A stretch of DNA of 64,000 nucleotides from CBDCFT01 sp965216365 (GCA_965216365.1 CBDCFT010000003.1:1-64000); one strand, 5' to 3'. Counted from the stretch's first letter, positions 53,300 to 62,358 are shown. Numbers and translations: made by a program. The notes: generated from the letters alone by a model not told the origin.

Positions 53300-53348
53300 G
53301 CGACGGGCGATAAATCGTTCTCCCACGACGAGTTTACAGATCCAAACA

Positions 53349-53383
53349 AAGCCGGAGTCGGTTGATATCGCCTCCGGCTTTTT
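53349..53383 (+). terminator. Intrinsic terminator of the repeat-protein gene
   Basis: AAGCCGGAG (53349-53357) pairs with CTCCGGCTT (53372-53380), followed by TTTTT. It lies 50 bases beyond the stop codon, closing a monocistronic unit. Confidence 0.88.
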
Positions 53384-53657
53384 AATTTTGTTTCAATGTT
53401 GCTAAATCTAACACCTATCTCAAGTTAGTATTTAACTTGAGTGCTAATTGGAATGCGAAAAATTTGAGACCTATTTATAGTCATCGCATTTCGGCCAATA
53501 ACGAACATAATGCGATGCTAAGTATCCGTCGGCGTATCCGCGAAATTCTGTTGAAAAACTCGTTGCCCCTAAAAGTTACTCTCAAATCGCAAAAATTTTA
53601 ACACTTACAGTAGCCTGAAATAGCTAAATTAGAAATTACTAGGCATCAGTTCACATC
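53384..53657. other. Non-coding stretch with a short hairpin
   Basis: CTCAAGTTA (53419-53427) pairs perfectly with TAACTTGAG (53433-53441) around a 5-base loop. There is no T-run after it. The remainder is AT-rich and shows no gene before the proS stop at 53658. Confidence 0.4.
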
Positions 53658-55373
53658 TCAGTTTTTATAGTCAATCAAACTCGTTAGTTTTCCGACCAAA
53701 TCCGCCAGCGCGATCTCCTGCGTTTCACCGCTGCGTCGTGCGCGATATTCGATCACGCCATTTTCCAGGCCGCGTTCGCCGATCACCAGGCGATGTGGAA
53801 TGCCGATCAAGTCCATGTTGGCGAACATCACACCGGGTCGTTCGTCGCGATCATCCAGCAGGACTTCATAACCTGCATCGATTAATTTGTCATAAACGGA
53901 AGACACGGCCGTGCGTACTGTTTCCGATTTTTTATAGCCAATCGGAACAATGCTAATGTCGAACGGTGCGATGGGATCGGGCCAGATGATACCGTTCTCG
54001 TCGTGGTTTTGTTCTATGGCTGCCGCTACCACCCGGGTAACACCGATGCCGTAACAACCCATGTGCAACGGTACGCTTTGGCCTTGTTCGTTCAGGCAGG
54101 TGGCTTCCATGGATTCGCTGTACTTGGTGCCGAGTTGAAATACATGGCCGACTTCTATGCCGCGTTTCACAATGAGTTTACTGTCAGGTGTTTGAGGACA
54201 GGGGTCGCCAGCCACGGCTTTGCGCAGGTCTGCAACTTTTGGCTCGGGCAAATCACGTACCCAGTTGACACCGCATAGATGTTTTTCATCTTGATTGGCG
54301 CCGCAAACAAAATCCGTCAATAATGCAGCATTGTTATCGGCGATGACCGGGATGGACAAACCTACCGGGCCGATGGAACCCACATCCGCGCCGGCCACGG
54401 CTTTTATATCCGCATTACTGGCGAATTTTAACGGTGATTTGACTTCGGGCAGATTTTCCGCTTTTACCGCATTGAGTTCATGGTCGCCCCGCAACACCAA
54501 TGCGACCAGACTTTCTTCGCCTTCGACAATCAGAGTCTTTGCCGTTTTATCGGCGCTGACTTTTAACGAGTCGCATAGTTGTTCAATGGTGTGCACGCCG
54601 GGTGTATCGACCGTAGTCATGGTTTCGCTTGCATCCGCGCGATCCATATTCGGCGCCGGCGTCGGTACCATCTCTACATTGGCCGCGTAGCCACAGTCTT
54701 CGCATAATGCAATAGCATCTTCGCCCGAATCCGCGATCACATGAAACTCATTGGAGAAACTACCACCAATGGTGCCGCCGTCAGCACGCACCGCGCGCGA
54801 ATCCAGGCCCAGCCGGTTAAAGATGCGCACATAGGCCTCGTACATTGCCTTGTACGAGGCTTCCATACCGTCGGTGTCGATATCAAAACTGTATGCATCT
54901 TTCATGATGAACTCGCGACCACGCATGACGCCAAAGCGCGGCCGTATTTCATCACGAAATTTGGTTTGAATCTGATACATGTTCACCGGCAGTTGGCGAT
55001 AACTTTTAATTTCGCCCTTAGCGATCATGGTAATGACTTCTTCATGGGTGGGGCCAAGACAAAAATCCCGTTCATGCCTGTCCTGGAAGCGTAATAACTC
55101 GGGGCCATAGTCCTGCCAGCGGCCCGACTCACGCCACAATTCAGCAGGTTGCACCGCGGGCAGAAAAACTTCCAATGCACCGGCGCGATTCATTTCCTCG
55201 CGGACAATATTTTCGACTTTTTGCAACACACGATGGCCCATAGGCAGCCAGCTATAGATGCCGGCGGCGGTGCGGCGGATCAAACCGGCACGAAGCATGA
55301 GTTGATGACTGATAATTTCGGCATCGGCCGGAGTTTCTTTTACCGTTGCAAGAAAGAATTGAGTGGTGCGCAT
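53658..55373 (-). CDS. proS: Prolyl-tRNA synthetase
   Basis: 571 residues, bacterial type with editing domain. Class II motifs: GIYSWLPMGHRVLQKVENIVREEMNRAGALEVFLP, FRDEIRPRFGVMRGREFIMKDAYSFD (motif 2) and GCYGIGVTRVVAAAIEQNHDENGIIWPDPIAPF (motif 3). The insertion (about 235-395) matches the YbaK-like editing domain. C-terminal anticodon-binding domain ends SLIDYKN. Full length. Confidence 0.97.
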   Translation of the reverse strand: MRTTQFFLATVKETPADAEIISHQLMLRAGLIRRTAAGIYSWLPMGHRVLQKVENIVREEMNRAGALEVFLPAVQPAELWRESGRWQDYGPELLRFQDRHERDFCLGPTHEEVITMIAKGEIKSYRQLPVNMYQIQTKFRDEIRPRFGVMRGREFIMKDAYSFDIDTDGMEASYKAMYEAYVRIFNRLGLDSRAVRADGGTIGGSFSNEFHVIADSGEDAIALCEDCGYAANVEMVPTPAPNMDRADASETMTTVDTPGVHTIEQLCDSLKVSADKTAKTLIVEGEESLVALVLRGDHELNAVKAENLPEVKSPLKFASNADIKAVAGADVGSIGPVGLSIPVIADNNAALLTDFVCGANQDEKHLCGVNWVRDLPEPKVADLRKAVAGDPCPQTPDSKLIVKRGIEVGHVFQLGTKYSESMEATCLNEQGQSVPLHMGCYGIGVTRVVAAAIEQNHDENGIIWPDPIAPFDISIVPIGYKKSETVRTAVSSVYDKLIDAGYEVLLDDRDERPGVMFANMDLIGIPHRLVIGERGLENGVIEYRARRSGETQEIALADLVGKLTSLIDYKN

Positions 55374-55406
55374 TTCTAATTAAATATTGTTTTCGAAAAG
55401 TCGATT

Positions 55407-56114
55407 CTAACGTGTCCAGCCCTTGAATGGGTTTTCCAGTTGTACGTTTCGGTATTTGAAAAGAGGGATTAATACAACGCCGGCGACAAAGCCACCGATA
55501 TGCGCGCCGAATGCGACACCACCACCCTGGTTGCCGCTGCTCATCAAAGGGCTGACGAGTTGTATCAAGAACCAGGCACCCAATACCCACATGGCTTTGA
55601 GGCGAATTAACGGCGCGAAAAAACCTAGAGGAATAAATAGCAATACGCGCGCATGCGGATGAAGTAATAGATAGGCGCCGAGCACGCCGGATATAGCACC
55701 GCTCGCGCCGACCATGGGGATAGCGGAATCTGCGTTTGGCAGAGCGTGGGCGAATACAGCGACGATTCCACAGACCACGTAGAAAATAATGTAGCGAACA
55801 TGACCCATAGCGTCTTCGATGTTATTGCCGAATATCCACAGATACGCCATGTTGCCGATCAAATGCATCCAGCCGCCGTGCAGAAACATGGATGTGAAAA
55901 CAGTAACGTATGTCGGGACGATAGCAATCTCCGGCGCGAGTTGACGTTCACCAAACAGAGTTACGGGAATGGCGCCCAGGCCGTAGGCAAGGAGTTGTTG
56001 GCCTTCGGCATCGTGCGCGACCTGCCATACGAAAACGACAACGCAGACAATAATCAGGGCGATGGTGACGACCGGCGTTATTCTTGTCGGATTGTCGTCA
56101 CGCAGTGGTATCAC
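55407..56114 (-). CDS. Rhomboid family intramembrane serine protease
   Basis: 235 residues, six or seven helices. FLHGGWMHLIGNMAYLWIFGNNIEDAMG is the family loop, MVGASGAISGVLGAY has the catalytic Ser, and VAFGAHIGGFVAGVVL the catalytic His. It cleaves membrane proteins within helices; its substrates here are unknown. Starts ATG 56114, 33 bases upstream of proS. Divergent from the acetyltransferase gene. Confidence 0.9.
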   Translation of the reverse strand: MIPLRDDNPTRITPVVTIALIIVCVVVFVWQVAHDAEGQQLLAYGLGAIPVTLFGERQLAPEIAIVPTYVTVFTSMFLHGGWMHLIGNMAYLWIFGNNIEDAMGHVRYIIFYVVCGIVAVFAHALPNADSAIPMVGASGAISGVLGAYLLLHPHARVLLFIPLGFFAPLIRLKAMWVLGAWFLIQLVSPLMSSGNQGGGVAFGAHIGGFVAGVVLIPLFKYRNVQLENPFKGWTR

Positions 56115-56166
56115 GGTATTGTTCGAAAGTGAGTTGAAGTCTGCAATAATACCTCAATACCAATAC

Positions 56167-56664
56167 GTGATAGGGCAACGGCCTGTGTTTCGATTTGAGA
56201 TCTGCGCAACCAAATACCTGGATGATGTTTGCAAACTCCTCGATGCATCAGGATTGCCAACCTCGGACATTGATGCACAAGCACGCAAAGATTTCCTGCT
56301 TGCTATCGATGACAACGGTGCGTTGATGGGTGTGGTCGGATTGGAAAAATATGCAAGTCATGGATTGCTACGATCACTGGCTGTACACCCAAAAGCGCGT
56401 AATTGCGGTTTGGGCAAAGAACTGGTAGCGCGAGCGGAGAGTAGCGCAAGAGCTTCGGGTATTGAATCGTTATATTTACTGACAACGACTGCGGAGAATT
56501 TCTTTAGACGATTAAATTACTCGCTCACGAGCAGGAGTAACGTGCCGCGGGAGATTGTGCAAACAGCGGAGTTTGCGCATTTGTGCCCGGACAGCGCGGT
56601 GTGTCTTTGCAAATCATTAGCCTGGACAGGTACAGATTGCCCGAAGCAGGGCAAAATGGGATGA
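56167..56664 (+). CDS. GNAT acetyltransferase, ArsN2-like
   Basis: About 165 residues from GTG 56167 (or GTG 56185). The GNAT core includes LLDASGLPTSDIDAQARKDFLLAIDDNGALMGVVGLEKYASHGLLRSLAVHPKARNCGLGKELVARAE, with acetyl-CoA-binding NCGLGKEL, then LYLLTTTAENFFRRLNY. This layout matches the ArsN2 group of arsenic-associated acetyltransferases, although the only arsenic-related gene near is arsC 5 kb away. Exact substrate unknown. Confidence 0.78.
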   Translation: MIGQRPVFRFEICATKYLDDVCKLLDASGLPTSDIDAQARKDFLLAIDDNGALMGVVGLEKYASHGLLRSLAVHPKARNCGLGKELVARAESSARASGIESLYLLTTTAENFFRRLNYSLTSRSNVPREIVQTAEFAHLCPDSAVCLCKSLAWTGTDCPKQGKMG

Positions 56665-56710
56665 TGTTATTTCTTGTTCACACGCGAGCGTGGTTCAAAA
56701 GGGTAATGTT

Positions 56711-57211
56711 ATGAAGACTAAGAATGTATTCACCGTAGTGTTATTCGCGTCGGTTGTTGTTACTGGTGGTGCGTTTGCGGTGCAAAATTATGAAAGTGCG
56801 TCACCCGAACTGCAACCGGACCCGGTTTATGCGCCGGAAGAGGTGGTGCGTATCCAGATCGATGCGCTGGGAAAGAACGATGAGCCTTACGAAGATGCCG
56901 GCATAGAAATCACGTTTCGTTTTGCATCACCGCAAAACAAATTAACGACAGGTCCGTTGCCGCATTTTGTTGGAATTGTGCGTAGCCCGGCTTATGTAAA
57001 AATGATAAACCATAGCCATGTGGAATTCGGCCCTGTCCATATTGAAGAAGGCATGGCTCAGGTGCCGGTTTTGATTACCGCATCAGACGGTGAAAAAGTG
57101 GGGTATGTTTTTCGATTGTCCCGTCAATCGAAAGCGCCCTACGAACAATGCTGGATGACGGACGGCGTTGTGCCGATATCTGTCAAGAATTCAGGTGGTA
57201 TTGAGTTATAA
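56711..57211 (+). CDS. DUF4864 domain protein, exported
   Basis: 166 residues from ATG 56711; signal peptide with VVLFASVVVTGGAFA. The mature part has YAPEEVVRIQIDALGKNDEPYEDAGIEITFRFASPQNKLTTGPLPHFVGIVRSPAYVKMINHSHVEFG and ends YEQCWMTDGVVPI, a typical DUF4864 pattern. These proteins resemble the NTF2-like fold in layout. Function unknown. Followed by the alkyltransferase-like gene after 13 bases. Confidence 0.82.
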   Translation: MKTKNVFTVVLFASVVVTGGAFAVQNYESASPELQPDPVYAPEEVVRIQIDALGKNDEPYEDAGIEITFRFASPQNKLTTGPLPHFVGIVRSPAYVKMINHSHVEFGPVHIEEGMAQVPVLITASDGEKVGYVFRLSRQSKAPYEQCWMTDGVVPISVKNSGGIEL

Positions 57212-57224
57212 CTATTTTTATCTT

Positions 57225-57620
57225 GTGAGTAACGTTGAAACGACAAATGAATTATCGCCACTGTATAAACGTATTTATGCATTGGTTGAGTTGATACCCA
57301 GCGCGCAGGTTGCAACCTACGGGCAAATCGCTGAAATGGTGACCTGTTCACCGCGTGTGGTGGGGTACGCGATGGCGGCGGTTCCCGAACATCTAAACCT
57401 GCCCTGGCATCGAGTAATCAATAGTCAGGGTAAAGTGAGCGTGCGTTCCGACGGTGCACCGAGCACGGACCAGCGACAGTTGTTACAGGATGAAGGCGTC
57501 GCTTTTGACAAACGCGGTAGAGTGAACTTCGACGAAGCTGCCTGGCATGGTCCCGATTGGGATTGGTTGCAGGCCAACGATTATAATGTCGCGCCGCCGG
57601 CAGGATATAAACGCAGTTGA
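57225..57620 (+). CDS. Alkyltransferase-like protein (ATL)
   Basis: 131 residues from GTG 57225. The MGMT DNA-binding domain is clear (YALVELIPSAQVATYGQIAEMV, PRVVGYAMAAVPEHLNLPWHRVINSQGK), but the active-site Cys of the PCHRV motif is Trp (PWHRV, Trp61). This is the hallmark of ATL proteins, which bind O6-alkylguanine without repairing it and hand it to nucleotide excision repair. The stop codon lies in a palindromic repeat element. Confidence 0.88.
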   Translation: MSNVETTNELSPLYKRIYALVELIPSAQVATYGQIAEMVTCSPRVVGYAMAAVPEHLNLPWHRVINSQGKVSVRSDGAPSTDQRQLLQDEGVAFDKRGRVNFDEAAWHGPDWDWLQANDYNVAPPAGYKRS

Positions 57621-57743
57621 AAAAGTCTGATGCGGCACACTACTTCGTTAAGACCTGACTCAAAATGCTCATGTATTTGTATATACACTCCGCTTTTTCG
57701 CCAGGTCTCGCCTCGTATTGCACTCACCTCAGACTTTTTCAAC
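57616..57743. repeat. 128-bp palindromic repeat element (MITE-like)
   Basis: The ends are perfect 15-bp inverted repeats (GTTGAAAAAGTCTGA at 57616-57630 and its complement at 57729-57743), and the inside forms an imperfect long hairpin with an inner AGACCTG/CAGGTCT pair. The left end supplies the stop codon of the ATL gene. Elements with these ends are common in gammaproteobacterial genomes. No transposase inside. Confidence 0.75.
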
Positions 57744-57769
57744 AAGCCATTAATCTTTTTTAAGCGTTG

Positions 57770-58093
57770 ATGCGCGCTGTTATTCATTTAGCGCTGCACT
57801 TTCTTGTACCCGCGGCGGTAGCGAAAGTGTGGTATCGGCCACATTGGTTTCAGGCATTCCTTATCATGATTGCGACCATGGCCGTTGATCTCGATCACCT
57901 GCTTGCCGATCCTATCTACGATCCGAATCGTTGCGGCATCGGTTTTCATCCACTGCACAGCATTCCGGCGATCGGACTGTATATTGTCTTATTGTTTTTC
58001 CCGCGCTTGCGATTAATCGGCATTGGGTTATTACTTCATATGTTTCTGGATGGCACGGATTGCCTGTGGATGATGTTAGATGGTGGTAATTAG
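57770..58093 (+). CDS. DUF6122 family membrane protein
   Basis: 107 residues from ATG 57770. LALHFLVPAAVAKVWYRPHWFQAFLIMIATMAVDLDHLLADPIYDPNRCGIGFHPLHS shows conserved Asp/His pairs (VDLDHLLADP, GFHPLHS, LHMFLDGTDC) within three to four helices, reminiscent of small metal-dependent hydrolase-like membrane proteins. Function unknown. It begins right after the palindromic element. The TTG one codon upstream is an alternative. Confidence 0.72.
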   Translation: MRAVIHLALHFLVPAAVAKVWYRPHWFQAFLIMIATMAVDLDHLLADPIYDPNRCGIGFHPLHSIPAIGLYIVLLFFPRLRLIGIGLLLHMFLDGTDCLWMMLDGGN

Positions 58094-58134
58094 AGTGTTT
58101 AACATCGTTCTGCCAGCCGCATGCTATTTGTTGG

Positions 58135-58590
58135 CTACCACCTTTTCTTCTCCCATTGTTCCGGGTTTGCCCAGCTTTCTGCGCTTAACCAGTCCGGCGT
58201 GGGTTTATAGGTGGCAATGTCGTATTCGTAAATCGCATGTTCCACCAAGTCGCTTTGTTTAATTCTTTGCATACCTAAAGCAATAAAGTCATTGTTCGGT
58301 GTATCGATTGAATGACTAACAATAACGATCAGACGGCGAGTTAAGACGTCACGTGTCAGCGCTAAAGCTGACCAGCATTCTTGCGTCATTTCATCGAGCA
58401 AAATCACACCCAGGTCGTAACGCTTTTCGACAGCAACGATGTCGTTTGATTGTAAGTAATACACCTCGACATCGTGTTCCAGGCTTGCAGGAAGATCAAT
58501 TTCTCCCGACTCGATTCCAACAACAAGCAGGGACTGCGGTAAAAGTTCTGTTAAGCGAGCGCGCAGGTACTTGCGGATTGCCCCATTCAT
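58135..58590 (-). CDS. Hypothetical cytosolic protein (DUF6231-like)
   Basis: 151 residues from ATG 58590, overlapping the upstream kinase stop by four bases. ELLPQSLLVVGIESGEIDLP resembles a Rossmann first strand, and RYDLGVILLDEMTQECWSALALTRDVLTRRLIVIVS follows as a later strand-helix pair, like a shortened methyltransferase fold without catalytic residues. The tail ends DWLSAESWANPEQWEKKRW. Family assignment is tentative. Confidence 0.65.
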   Translation of the reverse strand: MNGAIRKYLRARLTELLPQSLLVVGIESGEIDLPASLEHDVEVYYLQSNDIVAVEKRYDLGVILLDEMTQECWSALALTRDVLTRRLIVIVSHSIDTPNNDFIALGMQRIKQSDLVEHAIYEYDIATYKPTPDWLSAESWANPEQWEKKRW

Positions 58591-59480
58591 GAGCCACCTG
58601 CCGGCCACAACCACGCCGCACCACGCACGCCGGAACTGTCGCCGTGTTTGTTCGGAACGATTACAGTTCGTAACTCATCGTTGAACACATGTTGTTCAAT
58701 GCACTGACGCTCACGTGAGTACAAATCATCAATATTCGACAGTCCGCCGCCAATAACGATGACATCAGGATCGAGGATGTTGATTACCGTTGCAACAGCA
58801 CGACCAAATCGGTTGAAAAAATCCGCCATGGTTTTTTTTGCAATGGTGTCGCCTTCACTTGCTTGTTGCACAATCTCACTTGCATTGACGCCGTCGCAAC
58901 CACCATTGACGATGTATTGATTCGCTAAACCGGGGCCGGAGAGAAAAGTTTCCACACAACCCTTGCGCCCGCAATAACATTTTGGTCCTGCGGCCTCTAA
59001 AACGTTGTGACCCCATTCCCCGGCGATGTGTTGCGCTCCTGAAATCAGTTGCTGATTTACAACGATGCCGCCGCCGACGCCTGTTCCCATAATAATTCCA
59101 AAAACAACATCGTAGCCCTGACCGGCACCATCCATCGCTTCGGAAAGCGCGAAACAATTGGCGTCATTCTCGATTCGGATTTCCCGTGCCAGCATTTGAC
59201 ACAGGTCTTGTTGTACGGGCTGGTTATTGAGGCAAACCGTATTTGAATTTTTCAAATTCCCCGTGACGGTAGAGATCGCACCGGGCGTATCGATACCGAC
59301 AGTGCAGGATTGCTCGGCAAGTTGTTCCAACTCGTGCACCAGGTCGGTGATATTGCTTAAAACAGCGCTATAGCCCTCCGAGGAAGGTGTTTTGCGGCGA
59401 ATCCGATGCAGTATTTCGCCGGTTTCACTCATGACAATGCCTTCTGTCTTGGTGCCGCCAAGATCAATACCTATGCGCAT
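58587..59480 (-). CDS. ROK family sugar kinase
   Basis: 297 residues. IGIDLGGTKTEGIVM (phosphate 1 loop), IENDANCFALSEA, GIIMGTGVGGGIVV and the ROK zinc motif with EWGHN and CYCGRKGCVETFLSGPGL. This resembles NagK/Mak (GlcNAc kinase or fructokinase). ATP-dependent; substrate not decided. Possibly links to UDP-GlcNAc recycling. Coupled to the downstream DUF gene. Confidence 0.86.
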   Translation of the reverse strand: MRIGIDLGGTKTEGIVMSETGEILHRIRRKTPSSEGYSAVLSNITDLVHELEQLAEQSCTVGIDTPGAISTVTGNLKNSNTVCLNNQPVQQDLCQMLAREIRIENDANCFALSEAMDGAGQGYDVVFGIIMGTGVGGGIVVNQQLISGAQHIAGEWGHNVLEAAGPKCYCGRKGCVETFLSGPGLANQYIVNGGCDGVNASEIVQQASEGDTIAKKTMADFFNRFGRAVATVINILDPDVIVIGGGLSNIDDLYSRERQCIEQHVFNDELRTVIVPNKHGDSSGVRGAAWLWPAGGS

Positions 59481-59560
59481 TTTGTTATTTTGCTCATAAC
59501 AGCCCGAAAATTACATTAGTTTACTGGCACGAACCGGCATCTTCTAATACGATTAGTCGC

Positions 59561-60220
59561 ATGATCAGGATACTTACGATGGCGATTGTGGCTATTTGGC
59601 TGTCGATTTTATCGAGTGCAACGTTTGCCGTTGAGATTCAGGTATTGGCACTGACCAAGGACAAGGCGATTTTGAATATAAACGGTGCGCGTCGGGTCTT
59701 GCAAACCGGCCAGACCAGCCCTGAAGGGGTTACCTTGATTGATTCGAACAGTGCCGAGGCGGTTGTCGAAATCGACGGACAACAAGAGGTTTTTCCGTTG
59801 GGTGTGGTGGTCACTCCGATTACGCATAAAAACAGCAGCTCGACGGGCGATCCTACGGTGACGCTTTACGCCGATGCTTCCGGCTTTTTTTTCGCCGATG
59901 GAAAAATCAATAACCAACCGGTGCGATTTCTGGTCGATACCGGTGCCAGTTCTATCGCGATGAGCAGTGCGACAGCGGATCGCATTCGGCTGGATTATTC
60001 CAAGGGCACGCCAGGCATTGCGCAAACGGCCAGCGGTATAGCACAAATGGTTGCAGTCAAGTTGAATTCGGTATCGATCGGTAACATCGAACTGTATAAC
60101 ATCGACGCCAGCGTTATCATCGGTTCGTTTCCAACCGAACCACTGCTGGGTGCGACATTTCTCGAGCGTCTGAATATGACGCGCACGGGGGAGAAGCTGG
60201 AGCTAAAGAAAAGCTTTTAG
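59561..60220 (+). CDS. Retropepsin-like aspartic protease, exported
   Basis: 219 residues. A signal peptide (ending SSATFAVE region) is followed by an N-terminal domain and a clan AA protease domain with FLVDTGASSIAMS (catalytic Asp126), VKLNSVSIGNIELYNIDASVI and PLLGATFLERLNM. This is the TIGR02281-type family. The dimer would form the active site. Periplasmic by prediction; targets unknown. Convergent with folE2 (13 bases). Confidence 0.85.
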   Translation: MIRILTMAIVAIWLSILSSATFAVEIQVLALTKDKAILNINGARRVLQTGQTSPEGVTLIDSNSAEAVVEIDGQQEVFPLGVVVTPITHKNSSSTGDPTVTLYADASGFFFADGKINNQPVRFLVDTGASSIAMSSATADRIRLDYSKGTPGIAQTASGIAQMVAVKLNSVSIGNIELYNIDASVIIGSFPTEPLLGATFLERLNMTRTGEKLELKKSF

Positions 60221-60233
60221 TTGCCGATTAAAG

Positions 60234-61049
60234 CTAAACCCTTGCGCGTTTATCCCGCGAAATCTGAGCGAATGCCGAGTGATTGTGGATGGACTCGAAG
60301 TTCTCGACCGACACGGTAAAGGTTTCTATGCGTTGGTCCTGATCGAAAACGGCGGCGACATCGCGTGCCACGTCTTCGACAAACTTGGGATTGTCATACG
60401 CTTTCTCGGTAACATATTTTTCGTCGCTGCGTTTTAACGAACCGTATATCTCCGAGCTGGCTTGCTGCTCTACCTTTTCGATTAGCTCTTCCAGCCATAC
60501 AAACGCATTCGCGCGGACGTTGAGCGTAATATGCGAACGCTGATTGTGCGCACCGTAATCGGAAATCGTTTTTGAGCAAGGGCAAAGACTGGTAACCGGT
60601 ATCACGATGTTGATTCCAACATCGGTTTTACCTTTGACGATTGATCCGCTTAATGTCACGTCGTAATCCACCACGCTCCGTATTCCGGAAACCGGTGCCG
60701 CTTTTTTGATAAAAAACGGAAAGCGAATTTCAACGTAGCCTTGTTCCGCTTCCAGTCGCTTACACATGTCCACCAGCAATTGCTTGAACGACGCGATGGA
60801 CAAGGCTTCGGGTTCCTCGCTCAAAATATCGATAAAGCGCGACATGTGTGTGCCTTTGACATGATGGGGCAGGGCGACATACATATTGACCGTGGCAACC
60901 GTAGGCTGGGATTGCCCGTCACGCTGGCAAACATGCAGCGGGTGGCGAATGTCCTTGATACCGACCTTGTCGATAGCGATATTACGCGCGTCCGGGCTGC
61001 CCTGAACGTCGGCTATAAAATCATCTTTGATCGGGTTGGTGTTGTCCAT
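60234..61049 (-). CDS. folE2: GTP cyclohydrolase FolE2
   Basis: 271 residues of the type IB enzyme: ARNIAIDKVGIKDIRHPLHV, YVALPHHVKGTHMSRFIDIL, IRFPFFIKKAAPVSG, SLCPCSKTISDYGAHNQRSHITL (catalytic Cys region) and FVEDVARDVAAVF. It makes dihydroneopterin triphosphate for folate or queuosine and, unlike FolE, can use Mn when Zn is scarce. Downstream of the ispA gene; a stem-loop (61140-61147 with 61174-61181) lies in the gap. Confidence 0.95.
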   Translation of the reverse strand: MDNTNPIKDDFIADVQGSPDARNIAIDKVGIKDIRHPLHVCQRDGQSQPTVATVNMYVALPHHVKGTHMSRFIDILSEEPEALSIASFKQLLVDMCKRLEAEQGYVEIRFPFFIKKAAPVSGIRSVVDYDVTLSGSIVKGKTDVGINIVIPVTSLCPCSKTISDYGAHNQRSHITLNVRANAFVWLEELIEKVEQQASSEIYGSLKRSDEKYVTEKAYDNPKFVEDVARDVAAVFDQDQRIETFTVSVENFESIHNHSAFAQISRDKRARV

Positions 61050-61195
61050 CGGGTTTAACGTTGACTAAGTCGCTGAATTGGAAATTGACACAAGCGGGTT
61101 ACGGGATAAAAGTGTAAGTAGATTGTGCGTTGAGAACAAGCGGATAATCGCCGTAACCGCATATAAACCTTTGTTATCCGCCCGCTTTTTCGGTG

Positions 61196-62089
61196 TTAGT
61201 AGCTTCGATTGACCAAAAAACTCGCCAGTTCGGCTAATAAATGGGTGTCTCCAGGTAATTTATCAAGGCTGGTAGTGGCGCGTTTATACCCGTTTTCTGC
61301 CGCCGCGCGTGCGCCATCAATACCCAGCAGGCTGACATAGGTCGGTTTATTTAACTCTGCGTCCGAGCCGCTGTCTTTACCCAGAGTTTGCGTGTCCGCT
61401 GTCGCATCCAGAATGTCATCCGCCACTTGGAAAGCCAGGCCGATCGCAGCCGCGTAGTCGTCCAGCGCGTTTAAACTCGTTTCATCGACTTTGTCATAAC
61501 AGAGCGCACCTAACGCGACCGCTGCGCGTATTAACGCACCGGTTTTGCGCCGATGCATGTTTTCCAGGTCATTTAACGCAAGCGATTTGCCCATAGCGTC
61601 GAAATCGATGGCTTGTCCGCCCGCCATGCCTGACGCGCCGCTGGCTTGAGCAAGCCGTGCAATCATTGCATTGCGTTGGTGATCGTTAACCCTTAGCGTT
61701 TTGTCGCTCGCCAGAATATCAAAGGCCAGGGTTTGTAACGCATCGCCTGCGAGAATGGCCATGGCTTCGCCAAACGCCTTATGACAGGTCGGTTTGCCAC
61801 GACGCAATTCATCGTCATCCATGGCCGGCAGATCATCGTGAATCAGCGAGTACGCGTGGATCATTTCGACCGCACAGGCCGGCGTGTCGAGAATGCCCGG
61901 TTCAACACCGAACAACTCGCCCGTGCTATAAACCAGCATCGCGCGCAGACGCTTGCCGCCATCGAGACAGGAGTAGCGCATGGCCTCATGCAGGCGCCTC
62001 GATTCATCTTCGGGTGACGGAAGTCGCTGTTCTAATGCGAATTCAACACGCTCCCGGCATTCGTGCCAACGACTTTCGAAAGTGCTCAA
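61196..62089 (-). CDS. ispA: Farnesyl diphosphate synthase (IspA)
   Basis: 297 residues. First Asp-rich motif in YSLIHDDLPAMDDDELRRGKPT, second in FQVADDILDATADTQTLGK; GGKRLRAMLV and KTGALIRAAV are further motifs. It condenses IPP with DMAPP/GPP to FPP. The start overlaps the xseB stop by four bases. The 1-deoxyxylulose-5-phosphate synthase gene, usually next downstream, is absent. Confidence 0.94.
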   Translation of the reverse strand: MSTFESRWHECRERVEFALEQRLPSPEDESRRLHEAMRYSCLDGGKRLRAMLVYSTGELFGVEPGILDTPACAVEMIHAYSLIHDDLPAMDDDELRRGKPTCHKAFGEAMAILAGDALQTLAFDILASDKTLRVNDHQRNAMIARLAQASGASGMAGGQAIDFDAMGKSLALNDLENMHRRKTGALIRAAVALGALCYDKVDETSLNALDDYAAAIGLAFQVADDILDATADTQTLGKDSGSDAELNKPTYVSLLGIDGARAAAENGYKRATTSLDKLPGDTHLLAELASFLVNRSY

Positions 62090-62358
62090 TCCAGCTCGTC
62101 TTCCTCGAAGGGTTCGGTTTCGTAGCCACCGTGTTTTTTGACCAGTTTTTCCACACGTAACTCGGCTTCCTCGAGACTTTTTTGGCAGGAGCGCGATAAT
62201 TCCATACCACGTTCAAAATCCTTGAGTGATGTTTCCAGTGTCTGGTCACCTTGCTCCATGCGTTCGACAATTTTTTCCAGTTCGCCAAGTGCTTTTTCGA
62301 AATCCACAGTTTGTGTTTTCGTTTTCCTGCTTGCAGTCTTTTTCTTTGTCGTCGCCAT
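62086..62358 (-). CDS. xseB: Exodeoxyribonuclease VII small subunit
   Basis: 90 residues from ATG 62358. DFEKALGELEKIVERMEQGDQTLETSLKDFERGMELSRSCQKSLEEAELRVEKLV is the XseB helix pair. The N-terminus is basic (TTKKKTASRKTKTQ), the C-terminus acidic. It regulates the XseA nuclease. Starts the ispA operon. The longer upstream frame was dropped since it lacks a family match. Confidence 0.92.
   Translation of the reverse strand: MATTKKKTASRKTKTQTVDFEKALGELEKIVERMEQGDQTLETSLKDFERGMELSRSCQKSLEEAELRVEKLVKKHGGYETEPFEEDELD

Noticed and set aside
61140..61181. Stem-loop between ispA and folE2 as terminator
   Set aside because: The T-run lies on the plus strand, where no gene ends; on the minus strand the T-run is weak, so a terminator is not supported.
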